Shown: piece after piece, positions 57,411 to 64,000 of the stretch | Layout of the letters: the number at the start of each line of letters is the position of its first letter | Position numbering within the stretch: position 1 is the first letter of the stretch | Assembly (NCBI GenBank): GCA_030062745.1 | Contig: CP099849.1 | Coordinates: 5,378,586-5,442,585, forward strand | DNA: 64,000 nucleotides | Direction of reading: 5' to 3' | Source: Capitulum mitella | Taxonomy: Eukaryota; Arthropoda; Thecostraca; Pollicipedomorpha; Pollicipedidae | The notes under the pieces: generated by a model | Seen by the model: only the letters and a program-made list of their open reading frames with translations | Databases searched by the model: none | Told to the model about the DNA's origin: nothing | Translations under genes and position numbers: made by a program

Positions 57411-57718
57411 CGTTAGGGACCGATGGTTTGAAGGACCATTTGCTGGATATTGTAGATTTGTCGTCATATCATGTAATTTCTTCAACAGCTAGCCAAATAT
57501 CACACGCAGATTTGTCGTACCTTTCATTCAGCGTCTGATTCACCTCAGTTCGTTCAGTACATGCCTCGCAAAGAGCCAACAAAGTTCAAACATTAGTAGA
57601 CTTCTGAGCGATCATGAGTGGAAGATATTCGTAATGTACGAATTTTCGTCTGCCTTTACGTTCAGGCGGGCTTCTACGTTTCTGGCGCGCGTGCGACATT
57701 TGCTGCAGCTGTGCGTTT
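57411..57718. repeat. 308-bp direct repeat, copy 2
   Basis: Gap-free match to 39874-40181. Sequence continues past its end here, so this copy can show what the assembly gap removed. Confidence 0.95.
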
Positions 57719-58179
57719 CAGATAGAACTGTGTACTGAGGCGTCCGAACAGGGCCGTGGTCCGAACTTTGCTCATTTGTATGTGTACCGGGCGTATGCTA
57801 TTCATTGACGTATGAAGACAGCAAGTATGATGGATTGACGTAAGTAGCTGGACACTTTTTTGAACTTTTCTCAGTGCTAGGCACGCTGGAACATGTTTAA
57901 ATGGGGAATGTTTCTGAAAAAGACGAGGCAAATATGAGGTAAGGCATTGCTTAGCAGTCCGAAGGTCAGGCCTATTTCGTGGTGATTTTCTGACCAACCG
58001 TAAATGATTATCTCTATTAACAAAGCTATATAATGAATGAGGATGCTGCATGAGTGTTAATTTCAAGATCATATGGGCCTATTGATTTAAAAAAGCTGAA
58101 GTCCTTTTCACTTTGAGAAGCCACAAACCTTTTGAATTTTTAGGAGTGCAGGCATCTGATTTTTAAAAGCATGCTTTCT

Positions 58180-59235
58180 TTATATTTTTGAATGTGCTCA
58201 GCCTTCTGACTCCTTACCACCTGCTCAAAAGCCACAGGCTTTGTGCATGGTAACATGCTGCAGGCATTCAGCCTGTTCACATACCACAGCCTTTCCACAT
58301 GTTCACATTCTGCAGGTTTTGTGCATGCTCACAAGTTGCTCACTTGCAATTTGCTAACAAGTTGCTGGACTTCTGTTTGCAGGCAGGTTGCAGGCTGTTG
58401 GCATGCTCACGAGCTGCAAGCTTTTTTGTGATCACTATGTGGGCTTTCTTCATACTCACAAGCCACAAACTTTCTGCATGCTCACCCATTGCAGGCATTC
58501 CACTTGCTCACAGGGTGCAGGTTTTTTCTTTGCTCACAAGGCACAGGGTTTCTGCTTACCCACAAACTGCTTGCTTTCCATATGTTGACCAGCTGTGAGC
58601 TCTCAACATCTCACAACCTTCAGGCGTTGTGCCTGCTGGCATGCCTACGCTTTCTGCATGCTTACAAGCTGCACGTTTTGTGCTGTCTTATATGTTGTAG
58701 GCTTCCTGAGTGTTTACGCACATGCTGCAGACTTTCCTCAAGCTTGAGGTCAGAATTTCAGTATTTTTCAAGGTTTTCTGATCTGAGGACATTTTCCTTG
58801 CAAATTTTTGAAATGAGTGACATGAAATCTTGTTTTGAAATGAGTAAAAAAACAAGTCATGCATTGCGCATTCAACCAAGTCCTCTATCATAATACTGTT
58901 TAATAAGGATTTCCATAGTAAGTCACACATCAAGATTGTCAATCTACTGCCAATTTGGAACATCATTACAATGTTTATGAAGTCTCACATCAGGCTGTAG
59001 CTGTACAGGTTAATCTGAATGTGCACACTGTAAACTTTGTTTTCAATACTGGCATAATCACATTGCAGTGGTACACCTTTGGTGGTATTTTCATTTTTCA
59101 TTTTGCTCTCATGGATGTCACATGTGGAAAGTAAAACTCTAGCCTTGGCTGCTCATAAACTGCAGGTTTTATGCATGTTCACAGTCTGCAGGCTTTCTGC
59201 ATGCTCACAAATTGCAGGTTTAAATGATTATAATT
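58180..59235. repeat. Degenerate ~27-bp tandem repeat, CpG-poor
   Basis: Unit approximates CATGCTCACAAGCTGCAGG plus CTTTCTG, densest at 58210-58740 and again at 59150-59220. ORFs on the + strand here (LLTSCxLxAC-like) are translations of the repeat. Confidence 0.75.
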
Positions 59236-59439
59236 TAAATAGTGATTTAAATGATTAAATGTATGATTGACACAGATTGCGGGTTTAAATGATTAGTACT
59301 GTGTTACAGAGCCATGTCAAAGGCAAAGCTATCAGTTTCTTGAAATGTCGTATGTAATAGGCTTTCGGTAAAATGTGTGTGGTTGAGGACAAGGTGAAAG
59401 GACAGTTAAGTATAAAAAAAATTCCTACATTATATTGGT

Positions 59440-61056
59440 TTGCATAATGCCACTCACAAGCGCTACTTGGCAACTCGCACGCTTGAACGAAGCTGTAAAC
59501 ATTGTCGGTCTGGCCACAGAATGAACGAGAACTTCCCCGTCGAGGCAAGCAAAGATGGAGCTTGGCTGGACCTCGCGTCAGCTCTGCAAACTCTGCACCG
59601 GACGCCATCTGACGAGAGAATTCGAGTGAAGATATTGGGTAAGCCACGTATTTAATATGATAGCGTACAGTCCAACGGAAGGTATCGATCACCAACAAGC
59701 ATTGCAGTGAGGTTACTAAATAATGCACTCCGAAGTTGTCATTCCTTCGTCTTGATTTGCCAGGTTTTTCGCATATTGGGTTTGGCGATTTTCCGCATTT
59801 GTACAGGAATCAAATACTTTCGAATTAAAACTATCAATAAGAGAAGACTTCCAAATAAACTGACGTGGTCCGGAGGGGAAGATGTAAACTTCATCGTTGT
59901 TGCATTTTCTGTGTAACGAGCCAGCTGACACAAAGCACATGTTTGTGCTCTTGTTGCGTGTTGTTATGCCTGGGGCCTAACTGATTCGTATCTATTAGTG
60001 CGGTCACTGTCTTGACACGCTTTGATTCCCAACGTTTTGCGTTCCAGGAGATGGTGCCCAGGCGGGAAAGTTCACCGTCTTTACAAACTTCTCCATCACT
60101 CTTCTCGACGAGACTCTCCCTCACATGGAGAAGCCGCTTGTGATTGGGACTGGAAAACTGAGCGAAAATTATGAAAACTTAAGTGAGCCTGTGAAGAACC
60201 TAAACGACCAAAATTTTTTTCTGTGCAGCGCGATGGCGTGATCATTGATGAGCATCAGCAGCTGTTCGACTTTTACCTTGGCGGTGATTACAAATTCTTT
60301 TTAATTGTGTTAGGTTTTAACGCTGCCCATTCCACTTTTGCTTGCATTTACTGTCATGCTTCCAACGCGGACCGGTATCACGGAGATCACAAGCGTCGAC
60401 AAGACGTGTGTGTGTGTGTGAAAGACCCAGGCGTAGTGCGACCGAGTTTGGTGACGGCTGTGCCGATGGACCGCGTGGCAATCGACACTTTGCATATGCA
60501 TCTCCGTGCAACTGATAAACTTTTTCAGTGTGTATTCGATCACATTCATGACCGCGCTAAGCGTGAGTAGTTTGTATCCGCTATAAAGAGCAGCGTTACA
60601 GCGCGGGGCAAATTCACCGCAGGAAAGGAAAAGATTGAGACTAGCGGGCTGTCTGCGTCGGACAGGGACGGCATCCTTCGCGCACTGACAACAATTGACG
60701 CTTTGCTTGAGTGTGCGTCGTCTGATGTAGGAGGTAAGAAACTCAAGGAGATACTCGCGGAGCATTGTCACCTGTATCAGCTTGTCAAGACCAGTAGACA
60801 TGCGTTAGGTCTGAAAGAAGCCGGGAGGAAATTTATCAGGCTGTTCCTTGAAGTTTTCTAGAAAAAAAATGGTAACATCATACCTACATATCATGTGCTC
60901 TCATGTTCCAGAATTAGTGCAACGGTTGGGCGTACTAGGTGCTTTTTGTCAGCAGGCTGACGAAAAGCTTAACCATGACATCGCGGCCGGATAATTATGG
61001 TGTTCCAACTACAAAGATGGGCCGCGTCAGGTCATTCAAACGCAGTGCAAGAAAAC
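59440..61056 (+). pseudogene. Broken member of an uncharacterised invertebrate repeat-family protein
   Basis: Segments in order: LDLASALQTLHRTPSDERIR ending KILG at a donor G|GTAAGC (about 59639); an acceptor GCGTTCCAG (60049) opening GDGAQAGKFTVFTNFSITLLDE; a small frameshift near 60220; then FDFYLGGDYKFFLIVLGFNA, CIYCHASN, VAIDTLHMHLRATDKLF; a TAG at 60568; LFLEVF then a stop; and VPELVQRLGVLGAFCQQADEKLNHDIA. The order GDG...LDE, FYLGGDxKF, IDxLHxxLRxxD, PEL...QQxxEKLN matches a protein found in many copies in marine invertebrates. Its enzymology is unknown to me; multicopy status suggests a transposon. Confidence 0.55.
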
Positions 61057-61096
61057 GCTGTATCGTACCCGTTAGCGGGTACGATACAGCGTTTTC
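61051..61096. repeat. Perfect 21-bp-arm hairpin
   Basis: Arms 61051-61071 and 61076-61096 are exact reverse complements around loop TTAG. A decayed second copy with palindrome TACCCGCTAGCGGGTA follows at about 61109-61145. The left arm overlaps the last codons of the 59.4-61.05 kb pseudogene. Confidence 0.9.
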
Positions 61097-62639
61097 CTGT
61101 GTTTTCCAGCGTTACCCGCTAGCGGGTATGTTGTAGCGTTTTCCTGTGTAGTCGTTTTCACAGATGTGACGTTCGTTTGACTCGTGCCAATACAATCACA
61201 TGAGCTGGATTGATTTGATGTGGTGTTATTTGCAGCGAATGCGACTAGCAGTTTATTCTGATCAAGTCGCAATATATCGCACATATATCAGCTGATTATT
61301 CTCTGAACCACTTTTTGGTGGTCATATACTCTAATTATGACGTTCTGATGAACATTGCTTGGGATCCAGTGATTATTTCGCAATGTTCACTTTATTGCAA
61401 CATGTTTGCAATTGTTGCAGTCATAGGCTGCCATATATGGTATATTATAGGTACGTATGTGTTTGCAATTGTTGATGAACACGTTTACAGCAAACTTCAG
61501 TTTGCCCTTTATATCTAGACCATTTTGCAACATTGCATAATCTAAGTGCAGTAAAGTCTTTGGTCGCACACTTTTTGCAATCCACATCTGATGTTGTGAA
61601 ATTATAATGAAGACACGGTGGTCGAAATAACCTGGTAACTCTTGGCCGCACCAGCGTTTCAAACAATTTTCGGTTATTGCAATGCATTTGCAGCAGTTGC
61701 AAACAAATGTCGCTTTTACTTCGTTATCAGCGGGAATATGTTTATGTGCCATCATTGATGAGCAATGAAAATCTCAATGTTAAGCACTAGATGGCAGCTG
61801 ATTTTAGGCCGTGTTGCAATATTGCAGAAAGCATTCAATACTACGCTCGCACATATCTTGTGCACTTCGCAGGCACTCAACGTTGCCGACTCTTGGATGA
61901 AAGCTCTGCCAAAAAATACACAGTATTATTCAAGCCATTTCATAAATTACATGCATATCATCGGGATTGCCTATTGAATCTACTGGCTGTTGCACGCCAG
62001 TTGCACATTTTGCAAACGAATCCACATTGTGTGCTCACCAACGTCTAAAATTTGTGTTATCTCTTGTTAAAGGTGTGCGGTCTCTGGCTGGTCGTATTAC
62101 ATCGTCGAGTACACATTTTATCTATTTGCAGCAATGAATTGCAAATGCAACCCAACTTGGCCCTTTAAGTTACTGTAGTACGACATCCCGAATATTTTTC
62201 CCAGTTTCCTCAGATATCGCCCTACTTGAAAGTGGGCGTCGAAATTTGAAAATGGTTACACGGCTAAGATGAGAACTAAATATGGCCAGGATGCGTCGAA
62301 ATTTCACGGATCTCCTATGTTAAAATCGGCTTGTATGTAGTTCTTTCATGCAAATTGGCCTCTTAAGTACCAACGCTACGGCCACAACGAGTAGTGCATG
62401 TTATAGCGAAAGCTTTGTTCTACTTGGGACCAGGCGTCGAATTTTAGTTTTCCAGGTTAGTTAGTAACTATACTGGTTACACCGCGATTTCAGGCAAATT
62501 TCCCTATGGCGGCCTTACGCTTAGGGCCCGACCAGAACGCCAGATGAGCGGCTCGGTCCGTAACGCCCCCTGGGAACTCATCAGAATATCTGAAACCTTC
62601 CTTCATTTTCTGTAAAGTTCTGGAATACTTGCATCAATC

Positions 62640-63308
62640 CGGGCACTGACGTTAAAAATCTTGGAGTCGCTTTTGACCGTTTTGTCTTGGGGCTCTCATA
62701 TCTCTAAACTTTCGCAGAAATGTTTCGGAATTCTTACCGGCATCCCCACCTGCGTCGCTGTCTCCCTTCCGGTACCCTTCCTGTAGCTGTCTTTGCCTTG
62801 GTTTTCCCTCACGTCCGGTATTGCCTCACAGTTTATGGGAACGGTTCAGCCAAGAACACGGCTGCCGTGCAGACAATTGTCAGTTTCACTGCACGCGTGA
62901 TATCAGGGAAAAGAAAATATGCGCACATTTCGGCCGTGCGGGAAAATCTGGGCTGACTCCTTTCCGACAGGATGTTTGAGCACCAGCCACTGACGTTACT
63001 ACATAAGATCCGGTGTACAGGCGAACCAGAACTCCTTGCGGCATCGTTATGTCTGAGCAGCGATCGGGCGGATCACGCGAGACATACCAGGCAGGACCGC
63101 CTGCTCAGCCCACCTCGCATCCGTGGTTCGATTGCCGGAAAGAGGCAATTCGTATACCGCGCCGCCTCTTTCGTCAACACATTGCCAACAGACATCGCTG
63201 ACATGTCTTTTTCAACTGTTCCGACGCAAGCTGAAGCAGCACCTTATTGCGACGTTTTACAATCGTACGTGGCAACCTACTTTCCAGTTTTTGTTTACAA
63301 AGCTTAGT
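62640..63308 (+). pseudogene. C-terminal part of a non-LTR retrotransposon polyprotein
   Basis: Starts with DVKNLGVAFD, then after shifts HVRYCLTVYGNGSAKNTAAVQ, ISGKRKYAHISAVRENLG, a stop, MFEHQPLTLLHKIRCTGEPE, RPPRIR-like LLSPPRIRGS and KRQFVYRAASFVNTLP. This is the typical end of Jockey/CR1-like ORF2 after the reverse transcriptase. It is 5'-truncated and broken by stops and frameshifts. A GT microsatellite follows 30 bp after its last codon, as LINE tails often show. Confidence 0.8.
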
Positions 63309-63336
63309 AGCTTGACTTGTGGGACGAGTGAACTGT

Positions 63337-63337
63337 G

Positions 63338-63430
<93 letters not shown>
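63337..63430. repeat. (GTGC)n-(GT)n microsatellite
   Basis: About seven GTGC/GCGT units pass into about 34 GT units directly downstream of the non-LTR relic. Confidence 0.95.
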
Positions 63431-63431
<1 letters not shown>

Positions 63432-64000
63432 TTACCTCTTGCACCCTTCTTGCGTGATGACTCGGGATCGAGAATGGCCTCTGTGGCCTCGGTCATGTTT
63501 TGGTGGATGATCCATTGGCGTAAATAAATGAATTAATACCCCCTGACCCATCCTGTCAATATTGGATCGCCTGGCCAGACTTCCCAAACTTGCAACTGCC
63601 CCGGCCCTCAAAGCTTCTGTTAATTCTTCGCCCCACGACATAGCCAGCCTAGCTTCGCGAAAATACGAAACTGTCGTCATGGACCGGGGCGCTCATTGGG
63701 CGCCTTCGACCGGCCCGCCGTGTTAAATCGCCCAAAGGGCTTTTCCTACAAATGTGAGAAAAAAAATGTTTCCGTTCTTTGACTTAAGTTAGTTATCCAA
63801 ATTCGCCGCTCGGCTTTTGGTACATGAGGAGTTACAGTATCAGGCGCGATAGAACATGGACCTGAGAGGTCGTTTTTCGTCAAAATTACGTTAAAGAAAA
63901 AGATTTGGCATCATTGAACCATTAAACGGCACCAAGGAAACGTGTCTATGGTAGTGGAAACTTCCTTTGCCGTCATACTGAGCAATATATAAAAAAACGC
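63431..64000. other. No gene recognised
   Basis: Only short ORFs without domains. Confidence 0.4.

Noticed and set aside
63257..63527. CVCVCV / THTHTH ORFs
   Set aside because: Translations of the GT microsatellite.

Overview
This is a eukaryotic, almost certainly metazoan, genomic window. It has spliced genes with GT-AG introns and matching phases, extracellular-matrix domains (LDL-receptor class A, laminin G, EGF), dinucleotide microsatellites, a 500-base run of N, and several animal-type transposon families (pogo, Penelope-like, Gypsy, non-LTR, TTAA-flanked and hAT-like MITEs). GC-rich coding exons in an AT-richer background and the transposon mix suggest a marine invertebrate, perhaps a crustacean; that identity is inference.

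Host genes. (1) 4744-6759 (+) encodes a secreted protein with 13 LDLa domains, eight of them near-identical 129-bp tandem units. (2) 17040-15389 (-) holds three phase-matched internal exons of a single-pass membrane protein with a Cys-rich juxtamembrane segment and a Pro-rich tail; one intron carries a 39-bp minisatellite. (3) 48885-42505 (-) holds the last six exons of an agrin/perlecan/pikachurin-type matrix protein (LamG-EGF-LamG-stop); its last intron contains a Penelope-like insertion. (4) 32159-32375 (+) is a plausible terminal exon of a small membrane protein. (5) 36692-36904 (+) is a small ORF just downstream of a TATA box.

Mobile DNA makes up most of the rest. At 18.3-26.0 kb five insertions sit one inside another: Gypsy-type integrase, then a hAT-like MITE (8-bp duplication), a long-inverted-repeat element (TA), a TTAA-flanked MITE, and a 3.5-kb pogo-like transposon. 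An empty paralogue of the TTAA MITE lies at 55.8-57.0 kb and a relative at 8.4-9.6 kb. These MITEs have GC hairpins near both ends, and the long ones are rich in GGTCA half-sites. Other relics are a second pogo transposase (11.25-12.63 kb), two uncharacterised repeat-family proteins (33.7-35.0 and 59.4-61.05 kb), non-LTR fragments (39.6 and 62.6-63.3 kb), and a 308-bp direct repeat at 39.9 and 57.4 kb.

Tandem repeats: a ~21-bp satellite (29.7-31.8 kb) and minisatellites of 39, 23, 36 and ~27 bp. Long stretches (1-4.3, 6.8-8.4, 12.65-15.4, 27.8-29.6, 49-54.5 kb) show no gene I can support. No rRNA, tRNA, CRISPR or operon structure was recognised.
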